From the NCBI GenBank assembly GCA_964460845.1, contig CAYWRZ010000004.1, forward strand, positions 186,001 to 250,000: 64,000 nucleotides of DNA. Direction: 5' to 3'. Positions 50,798 through 60,423 of this stretch are shown one piece after another (position 1 is the first letter of the stretch; each line of letters starts with the position of its first letter). The notes beneath the pieces were generated by a model. It searched no databases. It was not told the DNA's origin and was given only the letters and a program-made list of their open reading frames with translations. The stretch is from CAYWRZ01 sp964460845. GTDB taxonomy: Bacteria; Bacteroidota; Bacteroidia; Flavobacteriales_D; UBA2798. Both the position numbers and the translations under genes were made by a program.

Positions 50798-52054
50798 ATG
50801 CGATTTTTCTTTCTTATCGCTTTCTCTTTTTTTTATTTTGGGATACACGCCCAGTCGGGTGCCGAAAAAAAAATGTCTTTGCAGCAATGCGAAGCCGCCT
50901 TTCTCCGCAATAATTACAGCCTGCTCGCTGCGCAGTACAATATCGATGCACAGCAGGCGCTGGTTATTCAGGCGCGTTTGTGGGAAAACCCTTATTTCTC
51001 GGCCGAGGTGAATTTTTACAACCCCGATCGCGAGCGTTTTTTTGATGCCGGCGTAAACGGACAAAAGCAGTTCGAAATACAGCAGCTTATTCACCTTGGC
51101 GGGAAAAAAAAGAACGAGGTGGGCCTTGCGCGTAGTCAGGCGAAAATGGCTGAGTACGAATACCTCGATGTGTTGCGTAACATCCGTTTTCAGCTTCGCA
51201 AAAGCTTTTATTCGGTCTATTACGACAATCAGGCGCTCGAAGCTTTGTCGGCTCAGCTCAACGGACTCGACACGCTTATTGCCGCTTACGATTTGCAGGC
51301 ACAAAAAGGAAATGTGCCGCTAAAAGACGTGGTGCGTTTGCAGTCGCTGTACCTGAAGCTTAAAAATGAGTACACCGGCCTGTTTAACGCCGTGCTTGAA
51401 GAGCAGATTAACCTTTCGCTGATTACCGGTATCGACTCGCTTATTGTGCCGCTGCCCCTGCCCGAAGAGGCCGCGCGTTACGATGCCGTAAAGCCGCTTA
51501 CACCCGATTCGCTGCTGGCTCTGGCGCTTCAAAATCGGCCCGATATAGGCATGGCCGCTCAGCAAGTCGATAGGGCTAATTGGGATCTGAAATGGCAGAA
51601 ATCGCTTGCCGTACCCGACCTTACGCTCGGTGGTTTTTGGGACCGGCAGAGCGGCGCTTTTAACCGCGAATTGAACCTGACGATCGGTGTTCCGCTCGTG
51701 CTTTGGAACAGGAATCAGGGTAACATACGCCTGGCCGATGCAAAACTAAAAACCGCGTTGGTACAGAAAGACATGATACTGCTGGAATTGCGTTCCGAGA
51801 TCAGCGCCGTGTACCGAAAATACCTCGAGGCTACTACGCGTCATGTCGCCACCGGCGAAGAGGCAAGGCGCAATTTCGAGCTGGTCAACAAAGGCGTGTT
51901 TCAGAATTTTCAGCAACGCAATATCTCGCTGCTTGAGTTTACCGACTTCGTCGAAAGCTACAACGAAAGCATGAATGAGCTGAACCGAATCCGCAAAACA
52001 CGCATCATCGTGTACGAAGAAATAAACTACCTCACTTCGGCTAACCTGTTTTGA
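50798..52054 (+). CDS. czcC: Outer-membrane factor, TolC family (CzcC-like)
   Basis: A 418-residue outer-membrane channel from ATG 50798 (a GTG 6 bp upstream is possible). The signal peptide is MRFFFLIAFSFFYFGIHA. Two long helical blocks follow (LQQCEAAFLRNNYSLLAAQYNID..., and after the middle, PDIGMAAQQVDRANWDLKWQKS), each with LxxxxxxNP-like strands (WENPYFSAEVNFYNP; VPDLTLGGFW), the two-fold structure of OEP proteins. It is the outer component of the RND efflux system of the next two genes and overlaps none of them; the next ATG is 2 bp beyond its stop. Confidence 0.92.
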   Translation: MRFFFLIAFSFFYFGIHAQSGAEKKMSLQQCEAAFLRNNYSLLAAQYNIDAQQALVIQARLWENPYFSAEVNFYNPDRERFFDAGVNGQKQFEIQQLIHLGGKKKNEVGLARSQAKMAEYEYLDVLRNIRFQLRKSFYSVYYDNQALEALSAQLNGLDTLIAAYDLQAQKGNVPLKDVVRLQSLYLKLKNEYTGLFNAVLEEQINLSLITGIDSLIVPLPLPEEAARYDAVKPLTPDSLLALALQNRPDIGMAAQQVDRANWDLKWQKSLAVPDLTLGGFWDRQSGAFNRELNLTIGVPLVLWNRNQGNIRLADAKLKTALVQKDMILLELRSEISAVYRKYLEATTRHVATGEEARRNFELVNKGVFQNFQQRNISLLEFTDFVESYNESMNELNRIRKTRIIVYEEINYLTSANLF

Positions 52055-52056
52055 TC

Positions 52057-53157
52057 ATGAAAGCTTCTTTCTTTTTTTTCGCCCTGTGTATCGTATGGAG
52101 CTCTTGGTTTACAGCAGGATGCTCTTCTTCGGCACGGCAAGAGGAGCAAGTGCTGAAAGAGGGTTTTGTGCTGAGCGACAGCATGCTTAGCACTACCGAA
52201 TTTGCCACAGCCGATTCGCTGCGTTTACGCAACGAGCTGAAGTTTTTCGGAAAAGTCAGTGCCGATCACAATAAGATGGTCGAAGTGTTTCCGGTAGTGG
52301 GGGGTAACGTGCTCAACGTGTTTGTGGAGCTGGGCGATTATGTCGAAAAAGGACAGGTGCTGGCCACGATACGAAGCGCCGAAGTAGCTGGTTTTGAAAA
52401 AGAGCTGCTCGATGCGCAAAACGATGTGCTGGTGGCACAAAATAACCTGAAAGTAGCGCAGGAGCTTTTCGAAGGCAAGCTCAAAACCGAACGCGAAGTG
52501 ATAGAGGCCAACAACGAGCTCGAAAAAGCCCGTTCGCAGCTTAACCGCGTGCAGGAAATTTACCGCATTTACAGTCTTAAACCCGGATCGGTATATGAAG
52601 TGCGTGCGCCCATAAGCGGATTTATCGTGCAGAAGGAAATCAATCAGGATATGCAATTGCGCAGCGATCATACCGATAATATTTTCGACATCGCCCGCAT
52701 CGACGAGGTGTGGATTTTGGCCAATGTCAACGAAAGCGACATCGGGCTTATCCGTCTTGGTGAAGAGGCGCAGGTGACGACCATCAGCTATCCGGGGAAA
52801 ATATTTACCGGAAAGGTGGACAAGATTTACAATTTTATCGATCCCGATACCAAAACGATGAAAATCCGTATTCGGATGCAAAACCCGGGCTACCTGCTCA
52901 AACCCGAGATGCGGGCTTCGGTAAAGCTCGGTTTTGACGAAGACAGCCTGCTTATCGCCGTCCCTTCGGGCGCGATTATTTTTGACAAAAACAAATATTT
53001 TGTAGTGGTGTACAAAGACCGCTACCATCTCGAAAGCCGCGAAGTGAAGGTGTACCGCGAGCTCGGAGAAACCACCTGGCTTGCTTCGGGTCTGAAAGTC
53101 GGAGAGCAGGTAGTGACCCGCAATCAGTTGTTTATTTACGATGCGTTAAACGATTGA
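52057..53157 (+). CDS. czcB: Efflux RND periplasmic adaptor (CzcB-like lipoprotein)
   Basis: A 366-residue membrane-fusion protein. Lipoprotein signal with Cys at about 23 (WSSWFTAGC). The beta-barrel/lipoyl and hairpin arrangement is visible: KMVEVFPVVGGNVLNVFVELGDYVEKGQVLATIRSAEVAGFEKELLD, a coiled-coil hairpin (about 120-175), then VRAPISGFIVQKEINQDMQLR and the barrel ending in AVPSGAIIFDKNKYFVV. It joins the inner-membrane pump to the outer-membrane channel. ATG 52057 lies 2 bp after the czcC stop. Confidence 0.92.
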   Translation: MKASFFFFALCIVWSSWFTAGCSSSARQEEQVLKEGFVLSDSMLSTTEFATADSLRLRNELKFFGKVSADHNKMVEVFPVVGGNVLNVFVELGDYVEKGQVLATIRSAEVAGFEKELLDAQNDVLVAQNNLKVAQELFEGKLKTEREVIEANNELEKARSQLNRVQEIYRIYSLKPGSVYEVRAPISGFIVQKEINQDMQLRSDHTDNIFDIARIDEVWILANVNESDIGLIRLGEEAQVTTISYPGKIFTGKVDKIYNFIDPDTKTMKIRIRMQNPGYLLKPEMRASVKLGFDEDSLLIAVPSGAIIFDKNKYFVVVYKDRYHLESREVKVYRELGETTWLASGLKVGEQVVTRNQLFIYDALND

Positions 53158-53161
53158 GCGC

Positions 53162-56100
53162 ATGAATACCTTTATCCGAAACATCATTTCTTTTTCGTTA
53201 AAGAACCGCATTTTCACTTTTTTCTGGGTGACGCTGGTCGCTATAGGTGGCACGTTCAGCTTTATGAATATGCCGATCGAAGCCTTTCCCGATGTAACCA
53301 ATACCCAGATTTTTATCGTTACCGAATGGAAAGGACGCAGCGTAGAAGAGGTAGAACGTTTTGTCACCACGCCGATCGAGCTGGCCATGAATCCGGTACA
53401 GAAAAAAACCAGTGTGCGCAGCATCACTATGTTTGGTCTGTCGGTGATCCGCATCATTTTTGAAGACGATGTGGAAGATTTTTTTGCAAGGCAGCAGGTC
53501 AATAATCAGCTTCGAAATATAAGTCTGCCCGAAGAGGTCGAGCCCGAGGTGCAGCCGCCCTACGGGCCTACCGGAGAAGTGTATCGTTATGTGCTGCGGG
53601 GCGAAGGATACGACAGTCGGGAGCTGCTTACGATTCAGAACTGGGTGGTAGAGCGCAGGCTCCGCGCCGTGCAGGGTGTGGCCGATGTGGTGGCATTCGG
53701 CGGACAGGAAAAAATTTACGAGATCAGCGTACATCCCGACAAGCTGAATAAATACAACATCACACCGCTCGAAGTATATGAAGCGGTAAGTCGTAGCAAC
53801 CTCAATGTAGGCGGCGACATCATCGAAAAAAACGGACAGGCCTACGTAGTACGCGGTATCGGGTTGCTCGAATCGCGCAAAGACATCGGTAATATCATTG
53901 TGCACCAAATTAACGGGCATCCGGTGCTGGTAAAAGATCTGGCTACCGTGCAGGAAGGGTCGCGTCCGCGTGTAGGGCAGGCGGGACTTAACGACGACGA
54001 CGATGTGGTAGAAGGAATAGTGGTTATGCGCAAGGGCGAGAATCCGAGCGAGGTGCTCGAACGCATCCGCGAAAAAGTGGAAGAGCTTAACCGCGATGTG
54101 CTGCCTCAAGGGGTTTACCTCGAAGCCTTTTACGATAGGGGCGATCTGATTAGCTATTGTTCGCAGACCGTGCTGACCAACCTTTTCGAAGGCATCGTGC
54201 TGGTGACTGTGGTTGTATTTCTTTTTATGGCCGATTGGCGAACTACCTTTATCGTAGCGCTGATCATTCCGCTTTCGCTGCTGTTTGCCTTTTTGTGCCT
54301 CAACCTGAAAGGGCTTACTGCCAATCTGATTTCGCTCGGTGCGATCGATTTCGGGATTATAATCGACGGGGCGGTGGTTATGGTCGAAGGGATGTTTGTC
54401 GCCCTCGATCACCTGGCTAAAAAGCGGGGCATGGACAAATTCAACAAGCTGGCTAAAGCGGGATTGATCAAAAAAACCGGCACCGAAACCGGGAAGGCCG
54501 TCTTTTTCTCCAAGCTTATCATTATCACGGCGCTGCTGCCCATTTTTGCATTTCAAAAAGTGGAAGGTAAAATGTTTGCTCCGTTGGCTTATACCCTGGG
54601 TTTTGCCTTGTTAGGCGCACTCATTTTCACGCTAACATTGGTACCGGTACTCAGCGCCATGCTGCTCAACCGCAACGTGCGCGAAAAGCGCAACCCTTTT
54701 GTCAATTTCTGGAACCGCAGCATAGAAAAGGGATTCCGTTTTACCTTCCGTTTTAAAAAGCTGAGTGTCATTGCATCAGTGCTTTTGCTGAGCATTACCC
54801 TGGCCTCGACCCGTTTTTTGGGTACCGAATTTATGCCCCAGCTCAACGAAGGTGCTTTGTGGGTGACGGCCGAGCTGCCAATGAGCATGTCGCTTTCCGA
54901 AAGTGTAAAAATGGCAGGAACCTTGCGTAAAGAGCTGAACGCTTTTCCCGAAGTGGAAAATGTGCTTTCGCAAACCGGCCGTTCTAACGATGGCACCGAC
55001 CCTAACGGGTTTTATTTTGTGCAATTTCAGGTCGATCTGAAACCGGCTAAAGAATGGGAAAGAAAACGTTCCGTAGAGGCACTTATCGAAGAAATTGATC
55101 AGCGGCTGAGCCAATATCAGGGCATTACGTACAATTATTCTCAGCCTGTAATCGATAACGTGGCCGAAGCGGTAGCCGGATTTAAAGCGTCGAACGCAGT
55201 TAAAATTTTCGGCGACGATTTACATAAGCTCGAAGAACTGGCCGATAAAGTGGTGCTGCAGCTAAAAGAAGTAGAGGGGATCAAAGACGTAGGCGTGCTG
55301 CGCAACCTCGGTCAGCCCGAAATAAGCGTGATCCTCGACAAGGAAAAAATGGCCACTTACGGGGTTACCATTGCCGATGCGCAGGCCGTGCTCGAAATGG
55401 CTTTCGGCGGAAAAACCGCTACCGAAAAATACGAGGGCGAGCGCAAATTCGATGTGCGTATCCGTTACGAAAAAGAATACCGGCGCAATGAGCAGGATAT
55501 GGCCAACCTGATGGTACCTACCTTACACGGGGTGAAGATTCCGCTGAAAGAAATCAGCACCATCGAAAAGCAAACCGGTGCGGCTTTCATTTACCGCGAC
55601 GATACCAAACGCTTTATCGGGGTCAAATTTTCGGTACGCGAACGCGATTTGGGCAGCACCATTGCCGAAGCGCAGCAGAACATCCGCAAAAACCTGAAGC
55701 TGCCGCAGGGCTATTCCCTGCAATGGACGGGCGAGTTCGAGAATCAGGTGCGTGCCAGTAAACGGCTGGCGCAGGTGGTGCCTATCAGTCTCATCGCCAT
55801 TTTTGTACTCTTATTCATCCTGTTCGGCAACGTAAAAGATTCCCTGTTGGTACTGGCCAATGTCCCTTTTGCGCTGGTAGGTGCTATTCTTGCCCTTCAC
55901 GTAACCGGGATCAACTTCGGTATTTCGGCTGGAGTGGGCTGCATTGCGCTTTTCGGCATTTGTATCCAGAATGGCGTTATCCTGATTTCGGGCTTTCAGA
56001 AAAACCTTCGCGAGAAAATGACGTTAAACCAGTCTATTATAGAAGCGGTAAGGGTAAGAACGCGCCCGGTGGTGATGACTGCCATGATGGCCTCTATCGG

Positions 56101-56263
56101 ATTATTGCCGGCTGCCATCTCTACCGGTATCGGTTCAGAGTCGCAAAAACCGCTTGCCGTAGTCATTATCGGAGGATTAATTACAGGAACTATTCTCAGT
56201 TTGCTGGTTTTTCCAATTATTTTTTGGATTTTTAACCGCCGAAAAGACGAAGTTATTACCTGA
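53162..56263 (+). CDS. czcA: Heavy-metal efflux RND pump (CzcA type)
   Basis: A 1033-residue inner-membrane pump with twelve transmembrane helices and two large periplasmic loops. TMH4 carries DFGIIIDGAVVMVE with D396, D402 and E409, the same spacing as the essential D402, D408 and E415 of Cupriavidus CzcA. This points to divalent cations (Zn, Co, Cd, Ni) rather than Cu/Ag pumps of the CusA type. FPDVTNTQIFIVTEWKGRS and GTEFMPQLNEGALW are further family motifs. Last gene of the operon, 4 bp after czcB. Confidence 0.94.
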   Translation: MNTFIRNIISFSLKNRIFTFFWVTLVAIGGTFSFMNMPIEAFPDVTNTQIFIVTEWKGRSVEEVERFVTTPIELAMNPVQKKTSVRSITMFGLSVIRIIFEDDVEDFFARQQVNNQLRNISLPEEVEPEVQPPYGPTGEVYRYVLRGEGYDSRELLTIQNWVVERRLRAVQGVADVVAFGGQEKIYEISVHPDKLNKYNITPLEVYEAVSRSNLNVGGDIIEKNGQAYVVRGIGLLESRKDIGNIIVHQINGHPVLVKDLATVQEGSRPRVGQAGLNDDDDVVEGIVVMRKGENPSEVLERIREKVEELNRDVLPQGVYLEAFYDRGDLISYCSQTVLTNLFEGIVLVTVVVFLFMADWRTTFIVALIIPLSLLFAFLCLNLKGLTANLISLGAIDFGIIIDGAVVMVEGMFVALDHLAKKRGMDKFNKLAKAGLIKKTGTETGKAVFFSKLIIITALLPIFAFQKVEGKMFAPLAYTLGFALLGALIFTLTLVPVLSAMLLNRNVREKRNPFVNFWNRSIEKGFRFTFRFKKLSVIASVLLLSITLASTRFLGTEFMPQLNEGALWVTAELPMSMSLSESVKMAGTLRKELNAFPEVENVLSQTGRSNDGTDPNGFYFVQFQVDLKPAKEWERKRSVEALIEEIDQRLSQYQGITYNYSQPVIDNVAEAVAGFKASNAVKIFGDDLHKLEELADKVVLQLKEVEGIKDVGVLRNLGQPEISVILDKEKMATYGVTIADAQAVLEMAFGGKTATEKYEGERKFDVRIRYEKEYRRNEQDMANLMVPTLHGVKIPLKEISTIEKQTGAAFIYRDDTKRFIGVKFSVRERDLGSTIAEAQQNIRKNLKLPQGYSLQWTGEFENQVRASKRLAQVVPISLIAIFVLLFILFGNVKDSLLVLANVPFALVGAILALHVTGINFGISAGVGCIALFGICIQNGVILISGFQKNLREKMTLNQSIIEAVRVRTRPVVMTAMMASIGLLPAAISTGIGSESQKPLAVVIIGGLITGTILSLLVFPIIFWIFNRRKDEVIT

Positions 56264-56266
56264 AGG

Positions 56267-56352
56267 GTGACTCTTGGCACAGGATAGGGTTTTCAGGGTT
56301 TGGAAAACACGACGAAGCTTCTCGCTTTGTCAAATGTGCACAAGAGTCACCG
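56267..56352. repeat. Long inverted repeat after czcA
   Basis: GGTGACTCTTGGCACA (56267-56282) pairs with TGTGCACAAGAGTCACC (56336-56352), with a single bulged base. Inside it GTTTTC/GAAAAC and a GAAGCTTC palindrome occur. It is followed by GCTTCGGGTTTTTTAT, so it may serve as the operon terminator, but the 53-nt spacer is much longer than normal. Confidence 0.6.
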
Positions 56353-56363
56353 CTTCGGGTTTT

Positions 56364-56936
56364 TTATCGCCATAAAGTGGCCTGTAGCGTAAGGCTGCCG
56401 TACGTTCCGCGAATTACCTCTTCCTTATTCATCAGTACCAGCGAGCCGATTTGCGTGCTTACGCGGAGATTTCGCTGTGCAAACCAGTACAATCCGATAT
56501 ACGGTTGGAAAGTAGTGTGTTTGACCAGCTCCGATTCGGCCATACCACCCGCTTCCATTCCGAAATAAGGAATCAGCCAGGATCGTGTAATCCGGTTTTC
56601 AAACGAAGCATTCGCGCCTATCGTGTAATGAAGCAGGGAAGGCCGTTCGTGGGAAGAAGAAAGAAAGCCGAGTCGGCCGTAGATGTTTTTCAGCGCCGGA
56701 CCGCTTGATTTTCGGGTATGTTGTGGAGCCGTGTAGTCTGAGAATAACACAAACTGAATGGAGTAGCCCTGATACGTACCCCAGCTTGCCTTGCCCGGAT
56801 CGTAATAATCGTATCCTACTCCCGGAAGAAGATAAGTCTGCCAGCTCTCAGCCTTGTATTTTCCGGTTTCGTTTACTTGTGCGAAAAGAGACTGTACCAG
56901 CAGCAGCAGTACGAGAGAAAAGCTTAATTTTTTCAT
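56364..56936 (-). CDS. Outer-membrane beta-barrel-like protein, hypothetical
   Basis: A 190-residue product from ATG 56936, which opens the signal peptide MKKLSFSLVLLLLVQSLFA. The mature part alternates aromatic and polar residues in strand-like stretches (YLLPGVGYDYYDP; GYSIQFVLFSDYTAP; LHYTIGANASFENRI; LIPYFGMEAGGMAESE; GSLTLQATLWR) and ends in an aromatic/basic residue, as small barrels do. No family is recognised. It converges with czcA and is not an obvious part of that operon. Confidence 0.7.
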   Translation of the reverse strand: MKKLSFSLVLLLLVQSLFAQVNETGKYKAESWQTYLLPGVGYDYYDPGKASWGTYQGYSIQFVLFSDYTAPQHTRKSSGPALKNIYGRLGFLSSSHERPSLLHYTIGANASFENRITRSWLIPYFGMEAGGMAESELVKHTTFQPYIGLYWFAQRNLRVSTQIGSLVLMNKEEVIRGTYGSLTLQATLWR

Positions 56937-57141
56937 GTGTATGAGATTTAAGGGCATTCATTTTAGCCGCCACAAACCTATTGCCCCTTCCGTTCTTTCC
57001 GAAAGCAGATTCTGCTTAAAAAGGATATTTTTATTTATCTATAAAAAGTTTAATAAAAAGAAAAACAGTACTTTAGAAGTAGAAAAAAGGATTTTATAAA
57101 ATGACTTTATTTTTTCTTTTTTACGCTTAAACACAGCTTGT

Positions 57142-58650
57142 ATGGATCATATCCGCGACATTCTCAGCACCTTCGATACACGAAGTAAGACCGAGTTTCG
57201 CAAATTTCTTACCCGTCAGAAACATTCCGAATCGCGCAAGGATGTGCGTTTGTTTGAAATGTTAGCTTCGCAAAAGGAGGAAGGGGCGTTTACCCGCAAT
57301 CTTACACCCAAAGCCCGCGACAACTACTATGCGCTGCGCAAACGTCTGGCCCGGCAGTTGGCTGCTTTTATCGTATTGAGGCAAACGCAGGACGATCTGA
57401 GTGAAAACGGAATGCTGAGCGGACAAATCAGCCTGAGTCGCTATCTTTTTGAGCAGGGCTTACCGCACGTAGCCTGGAAATACCTGAAAAAAGCCGAGCA
57501 GCTCGGACTCGAATCGGAGCAATACGCTTTGTTGCACAGCACCTATTTGCTGATGATAGAGTATGCGCATACAGGTTCGTTGTATTCGCTTTCCGAAATA
57601 TTGCAGCGGCAGGAAGAAGCGCGCAAGCTGGCCCGGGCGCAGGAACAGCTTATTGTGGTAACGGCGCTTATTCGTCAAAAGCTCGAAGAGGCCAAAGCCA
57701 CTGCCCGGCTCGACGATTTTCCGGCCTTTGTAGAAGATACCCTGCAGCAATATGAAGTATCGGCGGTACTGAACGATCGGCCACAGCAGCTTTTTCAACT
57801 GATGGAAATCGTGCGGAATACCTACCTGGCACTGCGTAACCTGCGCGAGTTTGAGCCTTTTGTGCGGCGTTATTTTCGCCAGTTTGAACGGGCGGCTTCC
57901 GGGCGAAAGCAGTTCCATTATTACCGGCTTCGTTTTTTGTATATGATTGCCCACGTGCTGTACCGCAATCGTAAATTTAAGCAGAGCACGCTTTATCTCG
58001 AGCGCTTTTACGAAGCGATACAGGCGTACGAAAAACGGTATTACATTCAGTTTTACCCGCGTTACGTAGCCTTGTTCAGTTCGGTAAAAAGTCTTTCGGG
58101 CGATAACGAAGCGGCTATCCGTTTGCACGAAGAAGTGCTGTTTGGGAAAAAACACCGGCTTTCGGTGACCGATGAGCTGAACATGAAATTGAATTTGGCT
58201 TTCTTTTATTTTAATGCCCGTGAGTTCAAAAAAGCCAATCGCCTGTTTGTACAGCAGCAGCACAGCGACGGCTGGTACGCCAAAAAAATGGGGCAGGAGT
58301 GGGTGTTGCGGCGCAGGCTTATTCAATTGGTGATTCACTACGAGCTGGGGCACGAAGAAATATCCCTGTCGCTGCTACGCAGTATCGAACGTGATTTTTC
58401 GCAGATGCTGCATACGCCGCAATATAGGCAGGCCGCTAATTTTCTCAGTATTCTCAGGCAATATCTGGCTGATCCGTATTCGCTTTCTTTCCGTACTTTT
58501 CGTAAAGTGGCCGAAAAAGAACTGTTTGCCGCACGTCCGGGCGAGGAAGAATCGAAAGCGATTGCTTTTTATTGCTGGATGAAATCGAAGCTTACGGGAG
58601 CGGATTATTACCATATTTTGCTGGAAGAAATGAAAGCGCTCAGAGACTGA
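57142..58650 (+). CDS. Large cytosolic helical-repeat protein, unknown
   Basis: A 502-residue protein without signal peptide or membrane segment, rich in Leu, Arg, Glu and Gln. It is all helical, with TPR-like or similar solenoid repeats (YLFEQGLPHVAWKYLKKAEQLGL; RKFKQSTLYLERFYEAIQAYEKR; NAREFKKANRLFVQQQ). The N-terminus IRDILSTFDTRSKTEFRKFLTRQKHSESRKDVRLFEML may be a separate small domain. No catalytic motif. A scaffold or protein-interaction role is likely, but this is only inference. Confidence 0.75.
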   Translation: MDHIRDILSTFDTRSKTEFRKFLTRQKHSESRKDVRLFEMLASQKEEGAFTRNLTPKARDNYYALRKRLARQLAAFIVLRQTQDDLSENGMLSGQISLSRYLFEQGLPHVAWKYLKKAEQLGLESEQYALLHSTYLLMIEYAHTGSLYSLSEILQRQEEARKLARAQEQLIVVTALIRQKLEEAKATARLDDFPAFVEDTLQQYEVSAVLNDRPQQLFQLMEIVRNTYLALRNLREFEPFVRRYFRQFERAASGRKQFHYYRLRFLYMIAHVLYRNRKFKQSTLYLERFYEAIQAYEKRYYIQFYPRYVALFSSVKSLSGDNEAAIRLHEEVLFGKKHRLSVTDELNMKLNLAFFYFNAREFKKANRLFVQQQHSDGWYAKKMGQEWVLRRRLIQLVIHYELGHEEISLSLLRSIERDFSQMLHTPQYRQAANFLSILRQYLADPYSLSFRTFRKVAEKELFAARPGEEESKAIAFYCWMKSKLTGADYYHILLEEMKALRD

Positions 58651-58653
58651 GGC

Positions 58654-59835
58654 TTATCGCAGCAGATGCAGTTGCTGCCGTGCACGCTCGCTGTAAAAAC
58701 CGCCCGAATTGGCGATGTCACGCAAAAGGCTTTCCGCTTCAGTACTTTTTCGGAGCTTGATCAGACTCAGGGCTTTGTACCATTGCGCTTCTTCCTCAAA
58801 AGTGGAGAAAGAATCGTTGGCGCAACGGTCGAAACAGCTTAATGCTTTGTCGAATTTACCGAGGTTGTAGTAACAGAGTCCGCTGTAAAAAAAGGCGTTA
58901 AGATCTTCCGGATAATGGCGGTGAATCTCCATGAAATTTTTCAGCGCGGCTTTGTACCGGTGGTGTTTAAATTCGAGTAGCGTCTCTTCGAGATAAGTTT
59001 CGTAAGGAATGTAAATCGTACGGATTTCATGATCGGAGGCTATATCGCGGCTGGCACGTGAAGTGAGGGGAGCTTCTACTCTGTTTTCGCTGCTGGCGGG
59101 AGTGCCGGTAAGTGCAAAAGTGGTTTTCGGGATGCCTGAAGTATAAAGCCCGCTGTAATCGATCACTTTCAGATCGTGCAGGTAGGTAAAGCGTACGTTC
59201 GACCGCGCTATTTTCGGATCGGTTTCGGGACTGTGGATGAGCGCTTCTGTTTTCTGTGCCACCGGTTGGGGCGGATTTTCACTGACAGGAGGTGTTTTCG
59301 GTGCTTCGGCCGTTACATCCGGTGTAGGATGAATTATCGTATTGGGCTGATCGGCTACGGCTTTGCGGTAAGTGATTTGTTCTTGTTCGGCGATGGGTTG
59401 CGCTTCTTCGATTTCGCTGAGCGAAGCGTCATTGTTTTCAAATAGGGGAGCTGTTTCCCGGGGCGGTTTAACCGCTGTTTCGACTTGTGCCTGATTCGCG
59501 CTGGGTGCAGGTGTGTCTTCTGTCGCCAGCATATAAATCAGCAGCGAGGTACTTAGTATGGCTATCGAAGCACTTATCCATAAACCGTTTTTTCCTCCGG
59601 CTCTTGCCGGAGTAGGAGCCTGTTTGAGAAATACGGCGGTGGGGGGTAGGGCCAACAGCGCATTGGGGTCGTCGGCTAATCCTTCGGTGGCTTCGGTGGC
59701 AAACGCGTCACCGGCCAGCTTCAGCTCGGCTTGTCGCAAAGCAGCGTCGTCCGACTGCCCTTTCAGGTAGGCGTCGAGTTCTTCGCGGGTGAGCGGAGAC
59801 TGCGGTTTAAACGGATTATCGTGCGACGAATGCAT
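58654..59835 (-). CDS. Anti-sigma-factor-like membrane protein with TPR C-terminus
   Basis: A 393-residue protein. The cytosolic N-terminus (about 1-80; LTREELDAYLKGQSDDAALRQAELKL...) is in the place of an anti-sigma domain. One transmembrane segment follows (WISASIAILSTSLLIYMLA, about 85-103), then a Pro/Thr/Glu-rich linker and a C-terminal TPR region (YKAALKNFMEIHRHYPEDLNAFFYSGLCYYNLGKFDKALSCFDRCA). Its start overlaps the sigma-factor gene by 20 bp, so they are coupled. The TPR part would lie in the periplasm and might sense a partner. Confidence 0.85.
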   Translation of the reverse strand: MHSSHDNPFKPQSPLTREELDAYLKGQSDDAALRQAELKLAGDAFATEATEGLADDPNALLALPPTAVFLKQAPTPARAGGKNGLWISASIAILSTSLLIYMLATEDTPAPSANQAQVETAVKPPRETAPLFENNDASLSEIEEAQPIAEQEQITYRKAVADQPNTIIHPTPDVTAEAPKTPPVSENPPQPVAQKTEALIHSPETDPKIARSNVRFTYLHDLKVIDYSGLYTSGIPKTTFALTGTPASSENRVEAPLTSRASRDIASDHEIRTIYIPYETYLEETLLEFKHHRYKAALKNFMEIHRHYPEDLNAFFYSGLCYYNLGKFDKALSCFDRCANDSFSTFEEEAQWYKALSLIKLRKSTEAESLLRDIANSGGFYSERARQQLHLLR

Positions 59836-60397
59836 GATGCTGGGATAAAATAAGTTTAAGGTTTCGTTTGCCGTTTTGCAGATGGCTTTTTACTTGTTTT
59901 TCAGGATATCCGCTCAGGGTAGCGGTTTCGCGGTATGATTTTCCTTTCAGGTAAAACAGGTCGATGCAGATGCGTTGCGGTTCGGCCAGCAGGCCGATTG
60001 CTTTTTCGAGTTCCTGAAGTTTGATTTCGCCCAGGAGCGAATCGTCGTTCGTATCTTCGGCCAGTTTTCCCTCAAGCTCTTCGAGGGCGTATTCACTGCC
60101 CCGGCGCTGGCTTTTGCGCAATTCCATCAGGCAGTAGTTGCGTGTAACCGTATGCAGCCAGCCTTTGAAATAGGTGATCTGATGCACCAGCAGATCGTTT
60201 ATCAGCTTTTCGAAAATTTGTAAGGTAGCATCGCGGCTTTCGTCGCGGTTTTTCAGGTATTTCATACACACCCCGAACACAATATGGGCATACCGTTCGT
60301 ACAGTATGCCCACGTGCGACTTGTCGCGTGAATGGCGATATGCCTCAATCAGCGTTTCGTCGGTGGCAGGGAGCGTTATTTTCTTTCTGAAAAACAA
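59816..60397 (-). CDS. ECF-type RNA polymerase sigma factor
   Basis: A 193-residue sigma-70 factor of the ECF group. Region 2: HVGILYERYAHIVFGVCMKYLKNRDESRDATLQIFEKLI. The region 4 helix-turn-helix is LLAEPQRICIDLFYLKGKSYRETATLSGYPEKQVKSHLQNGKRNLKLIL. Start: the only suitable codon is TTG at 60397; the first ATG would remove most of region 2. It forms a unit with the plug protein (26 bp upstream) and the anti-sigma gene. The -7 box near TAGCTTTA (60405-60412) is uncertain. Confidence 0.9.
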   Translation of the reverse strand: MFFRKKITLPATDETLIEAYRHSRDKSHVGILYERYAHIVFGVCMKYLKNRDESRDATLQIFEKLINDLLVHQITYFKGWLHTVTRNYCLMELRKSQRRGSEYALEELEGKLAEDTNDDSLLGEIKLQELEKAIGLLAEPQRICIDLFYLKGKSYRETATLSGYPEKQVKSHLQNGKRNLKLILSQHHAFVAR

Positions 60398-60423
60398 AGT
60401 CAGGTAAAGCTAAATTTACGAAA

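Noticed and set aside
53198..54556. 452-residue minus-strand frame in czcA
   Set aside because: Antisense shadow; czcA is supported over its full length by RND motifs.
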